The notes: a model not told the origin generated them from the sequence alone. Shown: positions 15,935 to 25,606, numbered from the stretch's first letter. The stretch: DNA of 64,000 bases from an uncultured Nioella sp. (GCA_947498125.1 CANMJH010000002.1:62001-126000); one strand, 5' to 3'. Program-made: numbers and translations.

Positions 15935-18514
15935 ATGCAATTCGATTTGCCGCACGTGTCGGTTTCAAGAAATGAAGAAGTTGCGGTCGCGCACACAAAT
16001 TCGAACATCAAACTGGGCCTGCCCGCGTTTGAACTGGTGACCGTCATGCAGGAACCGGCAACGAAGCCACTGGCCGCGCCAGAACCTTTTCCGGTGCAGG
16101 GGGTCCCCCCATTATTGCAACAAATTTCCACTTCGCTGATTGCTGCACGAAACATCGAGACGCATCCAAGCCCTGAGTTTGTACAAGATCCGATGAGTTT
16201 TCCAAATCCATCGATTGGCGATCTGGCGACATCGGAGCATTTCGCTATTCCCGCACAAACCTCATTGCTAATGGATGATGACCAAGGCCAATGGCACCAA
16301 GATTTGGACCCGCCCTTTGATGCCGGTTGGGAAGAAGAGCCTGATCGCAAAAGGGCCGGTGTTGATTTCGTTAGCCCACAGCCACCGCGCGATGCGCCGC
16401 TTGAATTTCCCACAAAACGGCCTGATTTGGCCCCTCCACAAATTGGCTCGAAGACTGAAACGGCACCGAAATCTGATGAAGTCAGGGTAATCGTCGAACG
16501 GCCTTTGGGTACAGCACCAAATTTGGAGCCACCGTTGCAGACCTATCCTGATCTCTATGGAACCGATGCTGAAACAGTTGACCCGCTATCAGCAATTCAT
16601 AGTGATCAGCCGCCCATTCCCCAGCCAAATGTAGGAAATACATCGGACGTTGAGGAAGAAAAAAGCACGCCTGACCGAACTCAAAATACCCAGTTGCAAA
16701 ACAACATGAGCGGCCCAGAAGCGGCGCCACCTACCCTGTATTTGGGAGATGAAGGAAATGGAGGGTCTGACGATTCTTTTCAGGCTCAGCAGCTTCAAGT
16801 GCCAGACCCTTTAGAGACCGATCCGGGCTTTTACGCCGCCACTTTTGGTGCTCATCCGCGCCCGGAAGCGAATGCGGTTTCGTTTCCTCAAACCAAGGAT
16901 TCACCTTCCTCACTCGGTCAACTAGCACCGCTAGGTCCTCAAGACCCTGTCAATGCGTCAGCGCTGCCTGAGACGCGGAGCCCAACACCGCATTCGTCGC
17001 CCAAAACATACCCGTTAGCAGAAACCGGGCGACGGCGCGGTGAGGCTGAACGAGTGGCCACACAGGAAGGTACATTGGTGGCTATTAATAATATTCGGGA
17101 GCCTGTGGCACTAACGCCCCACATGGCCGCCGTTTCAATCCAGCAAAACCCGCAAGAAGGACCGCAGGCGCCCATTGGGGATCTGGAACGCCCCCAAAAG
17201 CTGCAAACTCCAAGGCCATCTGAAGTTACGTCACCAATTGCGGATGGACGCAAAGCAAATGATGCGCATCTGTCATCGCGACGCAATTTAGGTGATCGAT
17301 CTTTAGTACTCCCCGCCGCAAACCAGTTGGATATGAGGCCGTTGATTACCGCACCCAAACAGCAAGTTTCTGGCAATTCTGTAACCGACCACCCGGCTGT
17401 CATTCCGGCGCAGCCTGTCGCGGATGTTCCCAACAAAACACAAACCAACCAAGTCTACCAAAGACCCGACTTTGGTACGGGGCTTTATCGAGACAATGAC
17501 CTTGCAGGAAGAAATCCACGTTTGCCCGACGCCCGGCACCTTCAGAGATTTGCGACGGGCCTGCCTAAAACTTCTATGCAAGGGCCTGTTCAAACTGATC
17601 CAATTTTGACAGCTGAGGATCAGGCTGCCACGAAACCGGCCTTGGCCCGCGAAGTCGTAGGCTCAACTTTCCCCAAAACCGTTGCGGAATATTCCACCCA
17701 TCGCTTTGATAACCGTGAAACCCTTCCACAGCCAATTGAAGGGCGCCGCAATCCCGTTGCAGCACTCACCGGGCCACCATCGGGCACTCTAGCCACCTTG
17801 CAAAATAGTTCCGAAATTGCATCGCAACCGGCGTTCGGACGTCCTTTTGATCCGGCTTTGGTCGAAGTTGATTTGCCGTCCATGTCGCCTAACGAAAAAC
17901 CTACACAGGACGTCGCCGCGCCAACAGCCCCGCCGACGAACACCGCGTCCGTCGCAAGCAGCGCGGCGAGGCCTGCGCGGCAACTGCAGGAAGATGAGGC
18001 CCGATACTGGCCCGTGCTCGCGTCGCCAGAGGATGCGAGAGATCCCAAGCCGGAAATTGCGCCCTCATCATCCGCGCAATTTGTGTCTCAGACCCAACAT
18101 CCGGCTGCCTCGGCGTCGCATTCCGCGCAGCTTGGCCATGCCATCGCGCGCCAAATAGCGATGGCCATAGGTCCTGCCGATCCAAACGCACCGATTGAAT
18201 TGACGCTCGACCCGCCTGAGTTGGGCTCGGTGCGCATTACGGCAGTGCAAAGCGACGGGGGCGTCACCTTGCAAGTTCATGCCGAACGCCAGGAAACGTT
18301 AGACTTGATGCGACGCCATAGTGACCTCTTGGATCGCGAATTCTTTGGCCAAGGGCTTGAAAATGCATCCTTTAGCTTTTCTGGCGGACGGGAAGAGCAT
18401 CGGGAAGGCGCCGCCTCGCAACCTTCCGTTAAATCAATGGGTATAGAAGATCCGCAGCAAAACTTGGTCGAGTTGTCGCTTGAAGCCGGATCAGGGCTCG
18501 ATATTCGGATCTAG
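15935..18514 (+). CDS. fliK: Flagellar hook-length control protein FliK
   Basis: FliK is the secreted ruler that triggers the FlhB switch. Only the C-terminal hook-length domain is conserved: about residues 725-815 with HAIARQIAMAI, IELTLDPPELGSVRI and LDLMRRHSDLLDREF. The preceding 700 residues are Pro/Gln/Asn-rich and low in complexity, as expected for a ruler. At 859 residues it is more than twice the enteric FliK. The frame is open back to 15794, but that part overlaps the FlgJ-like gene, so the ATG at 15935 is used; no strong ribosome binding site decides it. flgD follows 15 bases later. Confidence 0.9.
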   Translation: MQFDLPHVSVSRNEEVAVAHTNSNIKLGLPAFELVTVMQEPATKPLAAPEPFPVQGVPPLLQQISTSLIAARNIETHPSPEFVQDPMSFPNPSIGDLATSEHFAIPAQTSLLMDDDQGQWHQDLDPPFDAGWEEEPDRKRAGVDFVSPQPPRDAPLEFPTKRPDLAPPQIGSKTETAPKSDEVRVIVERPLGTAPNLEPPLQTYPDLYGTDAETVDPLSAIHSDQPPIPQPNVGNTSDVEEEKSTPDRTQNTQLQNNMSGPEAAPPTLYLGDEGNGGSDDSFQAQQLQVPDPLETDPGFYAATFGAHPRPEANAVSFPQTKDSPSSLGQLAPLGPQDPVNASALPETRSPTPHSSPKTYPLAETGRRRGEAERVATQEGTLVAINNIREPVALTPHMAAVSIQQNPQEGPQAPIGDLERPQKLQTPRPSEVTSPIADGRKANDAHLSSRRNLGDRSLVLPAANQLDMRPLITAPKQQVSGNSVTDHPAVIPAQPVADVPNKTQTNQVYQRPDFGTGLYRDNDLAGRNPRLPDARHLQRFATGLPKTSMQGPVQTDPILTAEDQAATKPALAREVVGSTFPKTVAEYSTHRFDNRETLPQPIEGRRNPVAALTGPPSGTLATLQNSSEIASQPAFGRPFDPALVEVDLPSMSPNEKPTQDVAAPTAPPTNTASVASSAARPARQLQEDEARYWPVLASPEDARDPKPEIAPSSSAQFVSQTQHPAASASHSAQLGHAIARQIAMAIGPADPNAPIELTLDPPELGSVRITAVQSDGGVTLQVHAERQETLDLMRRHSDLLDREFFGQGLENASFSFSGGREEHREGAASQPSVKSMGIEDPQQNLVELSLEAGSGLDIRI

Positions 18515-18529
18515 GAAAGGATCATAAGG

Positions 18530-19180
18530 ATGGATGTAACCTCCGCCACTGCCACGGCAGCTACGGCCGTCGATAACACCGCGTCATCGACAAGCATGAT
18601 CACATCAGATTTTCAGACATTTCTGACGCTGCTGACCGCGCAAATCCAAAACCAAGATCCACTCAATCCAATGGATAACAGCGAATTCGCGACGCAATTG
18701 GCAACGTTTTCTGGGGTGGAACAACAGGTACATACCAATGACCTGCTCAGTGAATTGCAAAGTACAATGGCGCTAAGCGGGATGAGCCAAATGGCCGATT
18801 GGATCGGGCGTGAGGCCCGGGCCGAAATGCCGATGTCCTTTCAGGGAGAACCGCTGACGCTCTATGCCCCAGAGAATACTCTGGCCGATTATGTCGAACT
18901 CGTTGTTACGGATTCGGATGGAAATTCGCTGCAACGCCTGAGCGTCCCGGCAACCGAGACTGCCTTTCTATGGGCTGGCGTAACAACGGATGGCAGTCCC
19001 CTGCCCGAAGGCGTCTACGGTTTCCATATCGAGTATTTCAACAATGAGACGTCTATCGGGACCGCTCCGGCCCAAGGCTATGGTGAGATCGAAGAGGCTC
19101 AGATCATTGACGGCGAGGTTTGGCTGTCTTTCGCAGGCGGGGTCCAGATCCGGTCATCGCTGGTCGAGGCAATGAGGTAA
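18530..19180 (+). CDS. flgD: Hook-capping protein FlgD
   Basis: FlgD caps the growing hook and guides FlgE addition. The 216-residue protein has the N-terminal motif FLTLLTAQIQNQDPLNPMDNSEFATQLATFSGVEQQV, followed by a FlgD Ig/tudor-like domain. AAGG lies just upstream of the start. It is co-transcribed with fliK. Normally flgE comes next; here a convergent protease gene follows, so the flagellar cluster ends at this point. Confidence 0.95.
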   Translation: MDVTSATATAATAVDNTASSTSMITSDFQTFLTLLTAQIQNQDPLNPMDNSEFATQLATFSGVEQQVHTNDLLSELQSTMALSGMSQMADWIGREARAEMPMSFQGEPLTLYAPENTLADYVELVVTDSDGNSLQRLSVPATETAFLWAGVTTDGSPLPEGVYGFHIEYFNNETSIGTAPAQGYGEIEEAQIIDGEVWLSFAGGVQIRSSLVEAMR

Positions 19181-19200
19181 GGACGGCTCGAAAGCCGCCC
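19181..19200. terminator. Hairpin between convergent flgD and the protease gene
   Basis: GGACGGCT-CGAA-AGCCGCCC forms a stem of 5 perfect pairs extended by two more across one mismatch. It sits directly after the flgD stop and 10 bases before the end of the convergent serine protease gene. A U tract is lacking, so this is a moderate call. Confidence 0.4.
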
Positions 19201-19210
19201 GAACATCAAT

Positions 19211-20554
19211 TTACTTCGTCGGATCGACGGGCGCGGCCCCGCTGCCTCCGGCGCCCGATATGGTCAGTTGCGATTCTGGGTAGCCCACAACGCTATGCGG
19301 CTCATACGTCCCGATATAGATGTCATACCGGCCTTGGGGCGCGTTCCCCCAAACCAAACTTGGCTGCATATTCCCTGCGCTGTCATCGTCGCAATACCAC
19401 TGCCCATCGGGCCCATTGATCAAAAGCGTGGTGTCGGCTTGGCTGCTGACTTCAAAGCCAAGCGGCGCGTTGCTGCCGGAATAAACGACCCGGTAATCTG
19501 GCGCTTCGGCTACGAAACCGGCACAGCCTTGGCCAGCGCTGGACGCCTCAAGATGGCCACCTGCCATGATGATCTGGATATGCGGATCAGGGGTAAAGCC
19601 GTTGCCCAATTGAACTAGGCCAAAGGTTGGCGGCAAGTTGTAATCCGGGACTGTTGCGCGCAGATCAACCTGAGGCGTTTCCCCCGCCATCGTAGCGGCA
19701 ATCCAGTCAGCATAATGCGACACGCGTGTGTAGGTGCCGTAATGGTCCCCATCCTGATGGCAATAATTGCCGCCTGACACCAAACCGACCTGAACGTAGT
19801 TACCTTGCCCATCGCGCGACAAAAGCGGCCCGCCACTATCACCGCGACAGGCGTCCGCGACGGCTTCACGGAAGCCCGCGCAGATCACACCGCTGCCGAC
19901 ACTGGCCTGACACAGACTGTCTTGAACGATCGGAACAGCAGCGCCTAAGAGGTTCTGCGCCGTATCCCATTGCGAGGGAGGCGCTGTGCTGCCGCGCTCG
20001 GAAACCGTCAATGGGCCACGCCCGCGGGCGATATGCGGCGGCGGCGTCAGTCCCCAACCGATAATGACAGTTTCAAGCCCGATTTGCTCAACCTGCGCGG
20101 CAATAGCCGGGGAAGAAACCGGAACGGCGGGCATGCTCATGGGGCGTGAAATTTCCAGCAGAGCGATGTCATGAACGCCGACGCCCTGATAGCCTGAATG
20201 GACATAAATCCGGTCAACATCATAGGCCGTGCCGCCTGCCTGCAAACTGGCGGTATTGCCGTAGATCTCTAGCCCGGTTGGGTTGTTGGGCGATTCTGAA
20301 TCCACGCAATGCGCGGCGGTCAAAACCCACCGATCTGCAATCACCGAGCCGCCACAAAAATGCCCGTCAAACCGGCTGCGCGCATTGGGGCGGTTCAGTG
20401 AAACAATCCACGGAAAATCCCCGATCGAGACGGCACATCCCCCCATGACGCGGTCATCCGAGCAATGTTCCTGCGCCATAGCCGCCGAGGGCGCAACTGT
20501 CGCGCCAGCGGCCAAAATGGCCCCTAGAATTGCAATCTTCCTAATATCTGTCAT
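19211..20554 (-). CDS. Secreted trypsin-like serine protease with C-terminal Cys-pair domain
   Basis: A 447-residue exported S1-family protease. A Sec signal (about residues 1-27, cut after AMA) precedes the catalytic domain, which holds His82 (TAAHC), Asp129 (HDIAL) and Ser240 (GDSGGP), so all three catalytic residues are present. An Asp six residues before Ser240 (VADACRGDSGG) suggests trypsin-like cleavage after Arg/Lys. A C-terminal domain (about 315-440) carries Cys344 and Cys388 and resembles that of the upstream caspase-like protein. The start at 20554 has GGGAGG 8 bases upstream. It lies 35 bases after the caspase gene and is presumably in its operon. Confidence 0.93.
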   Translation of the reverse strand: MTDIRKIAILGAILAAGATVAPSAAMAQEHCSDDRVMGGCAVSIGDFPWIVSLNRPNARSRFDGHFCGGSVIADRWVLTAAHCVDSESPNNPTGLEIYGNTASLQAGGTAYDVDRIYVHSGYQGVGVHDIALLEISRPMSMPAVPVSSPAIAAQVEQIGLETVIIGWGLTPPPHIARGRGPLTVSERGSTAPPSQWDTAQNLLGAAVPIVQDSLCQASVGSGVICAGFREAVADACRGDSGGPLLSRDGQGNYVQVGLVSGGNYCHQDGDHYGTYTRVSHYADWIAATMAGETPQVDLRATVPDYNLPPTFGLVQLGNGFTPDPHIQIIMAGGHLEASSAGQGCAGFVAEAPDYRVVYSGSNAPLGFEVSSQADTTLLINGPDGQWYCDDDSAGNMQPSLVWGNAPQGRYDIYIGTYEPHSVVGYPESQLTISGAGGSGAAPVDPTK

Positions 20555-20589
20555 GTTGTTACCTCCCAATAATAATAACGGCGTTCGCA

Positions 20590-21990
20590 CTATTCTGTTG
20601 CCGGGCCACCCTCGGGCGCATCTCCATTCAAAGAGCGATCCAAAGTGACTGCCGGGTTTCCGCTGATATCGTTTGCGGCGCTGTCTTCCCCTGCCGGATC
20701 GGCAGGCCGTTCTGGGTCCGCGGGCCGTGTGGCCGCGATCCCGCTATGAAACAGCAGCGTTGCGTCAGGCGCATGGGCCGTTTCGGTTTCTGTCCCGACC
20801 CATAGCCGGTAAAGCCCGACCTCGGGCGCTGCCAAAGCCAATTCTGTGCTGTCTTCTTCGGGGCCTACACAAATCCAATCGCCATTTGGCGCCCGCAAAA
20901 CCAGCACCGTCGGATCGTCACTGCGGCTTGAAATGTGCAACCGCCCCACAGGCGCCTCTAACGACAAGGTCAAATCAGGGTTCGAGGCGACAAAACCGAA
21001 ACAAGTGCCGCCCAACTGGCTCGCATCCTCGTAGCCGCCCGCAAGTAAGTCAAAAACGATGCCTTCTGTCGGCAGCGTATCTTCTACTTCGATGGCCCCA
21101 TAAAGCGCGCGTCCCTCCTCGCGGATACCGCGTCCGGGCTTGCCACCATCTGGAACCGAAAGGGCCACCTGCACTGGCACTTCATTTGAATCGGCCCGTT
21201 CGCCGCCCCGCTGGAAGTGCGGCGGGATCTCACCGGCAAAGGCCATTTCAAGCCATGGCACCTGGCGACCGTCTGTCGCGGTGCGGACGGAAAACGAAAC
21301 TTGATACATGATATCGTCAATACGGCGCGACGGGCGTTCGAGCGCATCCAATAGCGCCTCGGTGAATAGTCCGTTTCGCCCCTCACCGTCGGATGAGGTT
21401 TGCCCGGGCGCCGCGGCATACATGATAAACGCGGACGCGCCGGGCGGCGCTTCCATGCTGGAAAGACCGACGCCAAGATCACGATCCGCACCGCGCGATG
21501 GCAAGGGGTTGTTGCGGCAAGCATCCAAGATGATGACCCCAGTTGCGCCCGTTGCAGCCAGTCGCTCCAATAGGCGCGGCGCAGGATAGGCCCAGTCCGG
21601 TACGTCCTCGGCAAAGGCAATCTCTTCGTCATCTACAGGCACAAGGTAATTCGTGCCTTTGTATTCAACACCGTGCCCGGCAAAGTAGAAAACCGCCAAA
21701 TCACCGGGATTGAGCGAGCGGGTAAAATCACGAATAGCGACCTGCATTTCGCGCAGCGTTTGTTGCAGAAGCGGGCCGTCCCCATGCACGCGATAGCCAA
21801 GCTCGCTCAGCCGCGCGGCCATATCCATCGCGTCATTTTCCGGGTTAATCAGTGGGTTCGTGTTGTATTCAGAATTGCCAATAACAAGCGCCACACGCTC
21901 GGCACTCGCGGCGGTCACTCCGACGATTGCCAGCAATGAGGTGATGAGAACAGACAGCGCTAAAACCCGAAGGCTCGCCAGCCACGGCAA
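20590..21990 (-). CDS. Secreted caspase-fold (C14) protease with C-terminal Cys-pair domain
   Basis: A 466-residue exported caspase-family protein. A signal peptide (about residues 1-30) is followed by the p20-like domain: VALVIGNSEY, then catalytic His106 (YFAGHG) and Cys158 (LDACRNNP), both intact. After a linker, a C-terminal domain (about 300-415) has Cys330 and Cys374 and resembles that of the downstream trypsin-like protease; a Pro/Asp-rich tail ends it. The start codon is TTG at 21990, supported by AGGAG 7 bases upstream; the next in-frame Met lies inside the catalytic domain. Caspase-like enzymes of this type usually cut after Arg or Lys. Partner and substrate are unknown. Confidence 0.9.
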   Translation of the reverse strand: MPWLASLRVLALSVLITSLLAIVGVTAASAERVALVIGNSEYNTNPLINPENDAMDMAARLSELGYRVHGDGPLLQQTLREMQVAIRDFTRSLNPGDLAVFYFAGHGVEYKGTNYLVPVDDEEIAFAEDVPDWAYPAPRLLERLAATGATGVIILDACRNNPLPSRGADRDLGVGLSSMEAPPGASAFIMYAAAPGQTSSDGEGRNGLFTEALLDALERPSRRIDDIMYQVSFSVRTATDGRQVPWLEMAFAGEIPPHFQRGGERADSNEVPVQVALSVPDGGKPGRGIREEGRALYGAIEVEDTLPTEGIVFDLLAGGYEDASQLGGTCFGFVASNPDLTLSLEAPVGRLHISSRSDDPTVLVLRAPNGDWICVGPEEDSTELALAAPEVGLYRLWVGTETETAHAPDATLLFHSGIAATRPADPERPADPAGEDSAANDISGNPAVTLDRSLNGDAPEGGPATE

Positions 21991-22070
21991 TGCAATTCTC
22001 CTAATTCACTAACCAATTGCGGAAGAGTATGCCCCGAAAACCGGGCTGCGCCGACTCTTTTTTGATGTCG

Positions 22071-23327
22071 CTAAAGCTTTGTGAAGATCTGCAAATCGGC
22101 CACATTCGTTCCGGTTGCATCCGTCATCAGCAAATCGCCCGAAGCTTTTAGGGCATGATAGCTGTCACTTTCCGCCAGATGTTTGGCCGGATCAGCCCCC
22201 GCGCCCCGCATCCGCGTCAGGCTGGTATGATCCACGATTGCGCCTGCCGCATCCGTTGGGCCGTCGCGCCCATCGGTGCCGCCACTCAGGAACATCCATT
22301 CGTCTGAAATTCCACGTTTTTCGGCCTCGAGCGCAACGCGCAAGGCAAGCTCTTGATTGCGCCCACCCATGCCGCCACCGGTCAAGGTAACGGTTGTTTC
22401 ACCGCCAAACAGCAATGCGGCGCCCTTTGGCAGCGCCTGTGCTTCATCCAATATTCGCGATGCAGCCGCTTTGACATTTCCGATAAGCGGCGCTTCTGAC
22501 AAGATCGCCGGAAGGGTGGCCGCGCGTGCCATCGCTTGCAGGCTGATTGCGTTCGACCCAACCAAGGCTGCATCTGGTTTAGGAAGGGTTTCGGTCTTTG
22601 CCTCGGTCGCCAAAACATGGCGCACTGCGATTGGCAGATCATCAAAGACGCCAAGGCTTTTGAGAACCTCCACAGCCCCAGCCCTGTCTGAGATAGGCCC
22701 AATCGTCGGCCCACTGGCAATGACACGCAAGTCGTCGCCAATGACATCCGACAGGATCAAACTACGAAGTGGCGCAGGCAAGGCCAAAGCCAAAAGCCCG
22801 CCACCTTTGAAATCCGACAGGGATTGGCGAACGATATTCGTCTCGGTGATGTCAGCGCCCGACGCAAGTAGAAGGCGGTTTACCTCGGCCTTGTCTTCCA
22901 AGCTGATCCCGTCAACAGGGCCCGGCAACAATGCCGAGCCGCCACCAGAAATCAAAGCAATCACAAGATCATTTGCGCCTGCCCCGGCCAAGGCCGCTTT
23001 GACGGCTTTTCCCGCCGCCAAACCGGCATCATCCGGCACGGGATGCCCCGCCGCAAAGCACGCAACGCCGGGAACCTCGCGGTGGTTTTCATAATTGGTG
23101 ACGGCCAATGCCTGCACGTCCGTTCCGCTTGGCAGATGGGCCCGCGCCGCGTTCAACATCCCATGGGCGGCTTTTCCGACAGCCACCAAGATGATGCGCC
23201 CGGATACTTTTGCGATGGGCCGGTCCGCCAGCGCGTCCGTAACAGCCACACTGGGATCAGCAGCATCGACACCCGCCTGAAACATCGCGAAAAGCGCTTG
23301 GCGGGTGTCTGACATGACCCCGCTCAT
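22071..23327 (-). CDS. Glycerate 2-kinase (MOFRL family)
   Basis: Phosphorylates D-glycerate to 2-phosphoglycerate, joining glycerate or tartronate-semialdehyde breakdown to central metabolism. The 418-residue product has the family N-terminal domain (ILVAVGKAAHGML, LVIALISGGGSALLPGP) and the C-terminal MOFRL region (GGETTVTLTGGGMGGRNQELALRVALE...GTDGRDGPTDAAGAIVD). The start at 23327 overlaps the ubiB stop (ATGA); an alternative Met lies at 23315. No other glyoxylate or tartrate genes flank it, so its link to ubiEB looks positional rather than functional. Confidence 0.92.
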   Translation of the reverse strand: MSGVMSDTRQALFAMFQAGVDAADPSVAVTDALADRPIAKVSGRIILVAVGKAAHGMLNAARAHLPSGTDVQALAVTNYENHREVPGVACFAAGHPVPDDAGLAAGKAVKAALAGAGANDLVIALISGGGSALLPGPVDGISLEDKAEVNRLLLASGADITETNIVRQSLSDFKGGGLLALALPAPLRSLILSDVIGDDLRVIASGPTIGPISDRAGAVEVLKSLGVFDDLPIAVRHVLATEAKTETLPKPDAALVGSNAISLQAMARAATLPAILSEAPLIGNVKAAASRILDEAQALPKGAALLFGGETTVTLTGGGMGGRNQELALRVALEAEKRGISDEWMFLSGGTDGRDGPTDAAGAIVDHTSLTRMRGAGADPAKHLAESDSYHALKASGDLLMTDATGTNVADLQIFTKL

Positions 23328-24853
23328 AGTTGAGCCACCGCAACAGCCGCGAGGGCAATTGCCGCGCCAGTCAACGCATAGACGATCCGGGCGCGCCATG
23401 GGGCCGCCTTGGGTTCGGGCAGCACATTCGCCCGTGCCAAGAGCGCCTCTTCCGCCATTTGCGGCAAGCGCGGACCAAAGCGCGAAAGAACGCGCGCGGT
23501 GCGCACCAAATCGCGGATCATCGCGGCGGGGCCAATATTATCGCGGATGTAGGTTTCGACCTCGGGGCGTGCCGTTTCCCAAATATTCATGTGCTCCGGG
23601 TCAAGCGAACGCGCGACGCCTTCGACCACCACCATGGTACGCTGCAAAAGGATAAGCTCGGTCCGGGTTTGCATGCCGAATTGTTCGGTCACGTCAAAAA
23701 GACGGCTCAGCAGGCGTGCCATTGAAAGACGGCTGGCCTCCATCCCGAAAATCGGTTCGCCGACCGAGCGTAAGGCCTGAGCAAATTCGTCGATATCGCG
23801 GTCGGCAGGCACATAGCCGGCCTCAAAATGGACCTCTGCAATGCGCCGGTAATCGCGGCGAATGAAGCCCATCAGGATCTCGGCATAAACCCGGCGCGTG
23901 TATTCGTCGATCCGGCCCATGATCCCAAAATCAAGCGCGACGATATCGCCATTGGCCGCGACCTTTAGGTTTCCCTGATGCATATCCGCATGGAAATACC
24001 CGTCCCGTAAGGCGTGGCGCAGGAACATCTGCAAGACACATACGGAAAGCGCCTTGAGATCGTGACCGGCCGAGCGCAGCGCGTCGACATCACCAAGTGA
24101 GATCCCTTCGGCCCAATCCATGACCATCACATGGCGTGAACACAGGAACCAATCGATTTGCGGGACGTCGAACCCTTCGTCCTCGGCGGTATTCGCCGCA
24201 AATTCTCCAGCGGCCGAGCTTTCGATGCGCAGATCCAATTCGCGCAGAACCACTCCTTCAAAATGCTTGATCACATCGCGCGGGCGCAATCGGCGCGACG
24301 ACGGTGACAGCATCTCGATCAATCCAGCAGCCAGATAAAACGCGTCGATATCTGTTTTGAAGGCCCGCTCAATTCCGGGGCGCAGCACCTTAACGGCAAC
24401 CTCTTTGCCCGTCGTCCGCAACCGGGCGCGATGCACCTGAGCGATCGAGGCAGCAGCGACAGCATCCGAGAACTCAGAGAACAGCGCATCAACTGGTTGC
24501 TCAAGCTCACCGGCGATGGTGGCTTTGGCCTTGTCGGTTGGAAAGGCAGGAAGCTTGTCTTGGAGAACCCGCAACTGCTGTGCCAATTCCGGGCCGACCA
24601 CATCAGGGCGCGTCGACAGGATTTGGCCAAACTTGATATAGGCAGGTCCAAGCGCCGTAAGCGCCCGCGTGATCGGCGGCAGGTCCGGGTCGCCGCGCAG
24701 GCCGAGCCATTTAAACGGCCAGCCAAGTATCCGCATACCCATGCGAACAGCGGGCGGCGCATCAAGGTTTTCAAGAACGGCGCCCATCGCGCCCGTCCTT
24801 TCGAACGTCGCACCAGTGCGGATCAATCGCCAAATGTTATGGGGTCCGCGCAT
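23324..24853 (-). CDS. ubiB: UbiB kinase-like ubiquinone biosynthesis protein
   Basis: UbiB is an atypical kinase/ATPase required for ubiquinone synthesis. The 509-residue protein carries the KxGQ motif (YIKFGQILSTRPDVVGPEL), a Lys/Glu kinase core (VAVKVLRPG), HADMHQGNL and VALDFGIMGRI metal-binding motifs, and C-terminal hydrophobic segments. The gene begins 3 bases after the ubiE stop and overlaps the glycerate kinase start, so ubiE-ubiB-glycerate kinase is one transcription unit. Confidence 0.95.
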   Translation of the reverse strand: MRGPHNIWRLIRTGATFERTGAMGAVLENLDAPPAVRMGMRILGWPFKWLGLRGDPDLPPITRALTALGPAYIKFGQILSTRPDVVGPELAQQLRVLQDKLPAFPTDKAKATIAGELEQPVDALFSEFSDAVAAASIAQVHRARLRTTGKEVAVKVLRPGIERAFKTDIDAFYLAAGLIEMLSPSSRRLRPRDVIKHFEGVVLRELDLRIESSAAGEFAANTAEDEGFDVPQIDWFLCSRHVMVMDWAEGISLGDVDALRSAGHDLKALSVCVLQMFLRHALRDGYFHADMHQGNLKVAANGDIVALDFGIMGRIDEYTRRVYAEILMGFIRRDYRRIAEVHFEAGYVPADRDIDEFAQALRSVGEPIFGMEASRLSMARLLSRLFDVTEQFGMQTRTELILLQRTMVVVEGVARSLDPEHMNIWETARPEVETYIRDNIGPAAMIRDLVRTARVLSRFGPRLPQMAEEALLARANVLPEPKAAPWRARIVYALTGAAIALAAVAVAQL

Positions 24854-24856
24854 CGC

Positions 24857-25606
24857 TTAGATCTTCCATCCAGAATGCAATGCGGCAATGCCAAGGGACA
24901 AGTTGCGATAGCTCACTTGTTCAAACCCAGCCTCGCGGATCATCGAGGCAAAGGTCTCTTGATTGGGAAAGTTGCGAATGCTCTCGACCAGATACTGATA
25001 GCTGTCGGAATCGTTAGCGATTACCTGTCCCATCTTTGGAATGACATTGAACGAATAAAGATCATAGAGCTTTTGCATTCCCGCATTCGGCAGCTGGCTA
25101 AATTCCAAAACCATCAATCGGCCACCGGGGCGCAAAACCCGAAAAGCTTCGCTTAGGGCGTCGGGGATCCGCGTGACGTTTCTAATGCCAAAGCTGATCG
25201 TATAGACGTCAAAACTATTATCCTCAAAAGGCAAGGCCATCGCGTCGCCAACAATCCAGTCCAAACGCTCGGCAAAGCTTTCGGCTTCGGCCCGCTTCTG
25301 TCCTTCGATCAGCATCGACTCTGTCATATCCAGGACAGTCGCCTCAGCCTCGGGGGCGCGGCGCAGAAAGCGGAACGAGATATCACCTGTGCCACCTGCA
25401 ACATCGAGCAGTTTCTGCCCGCCCCTTGGAGCCAACCAATCCATCATCGCGTCTTTCCAGACACGGTGGACGCCCATCGACATGACGTCATTCATCACGT
25501 CGTATTTGGACGCGACGTTGGAAAAGACGCCATGGACCATCCCGGCCTTGTCGCCTTCTTCCACGGTTTGAAACCCGAAATGGGTGGTGCGTCCGTCTTC
25601 GCTCAT
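24857..25606 (-). CDS. ubiE: Ubiquinone/menaquinone C-methyltransferase UbiE
   Basis: SAM-dependent methyltransferase that methylates the benzoquinol ring of ubiquinone (and menaquinone where made). The 249-residue product shows the UbiE N-terminal FGFQTV, the SAM-binding motif [16 protein letters not shown] near residue 65, the [13 protein letters not shown] motif and the [13 protein letters not shown] strand. First gene of the ubiE-ubiB unit. The 137-base gap upstream should hold the promoter, although I see no strong hexamer pair. Confidence 0.96.
   Translation of the reverse strand: MSEDGRTTHFGFQTVEEGDKAGMVHGVFSNVASKYDVMNDVMSMGVHRVWKDAMMDWLAPRGGQKLLDVAGGTGDISFRFLRRAPEAEATVLDMTESMLIEGQKRAEAESFAERLDWIVGDAMALPFEDNSFDVYTISFGIRNVTRIPDALSEAFRVLRPGGRLMVLEFSQLPNAGMQKLYDLYSFNVIPKMGQVIANDSDSYQYLVESIRNFPNQETFASMIREAGFEQVSYRNLSLGIAALHSGWKI

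Noticed and set aside
22021-22045. Terminator between the glycerate kinase and caspase genes
   Set aside because: Only a four-base stem with an internal mismatch (GCCCCG-AAAA-CCGGGC) and no U tract on the transcribed strand.
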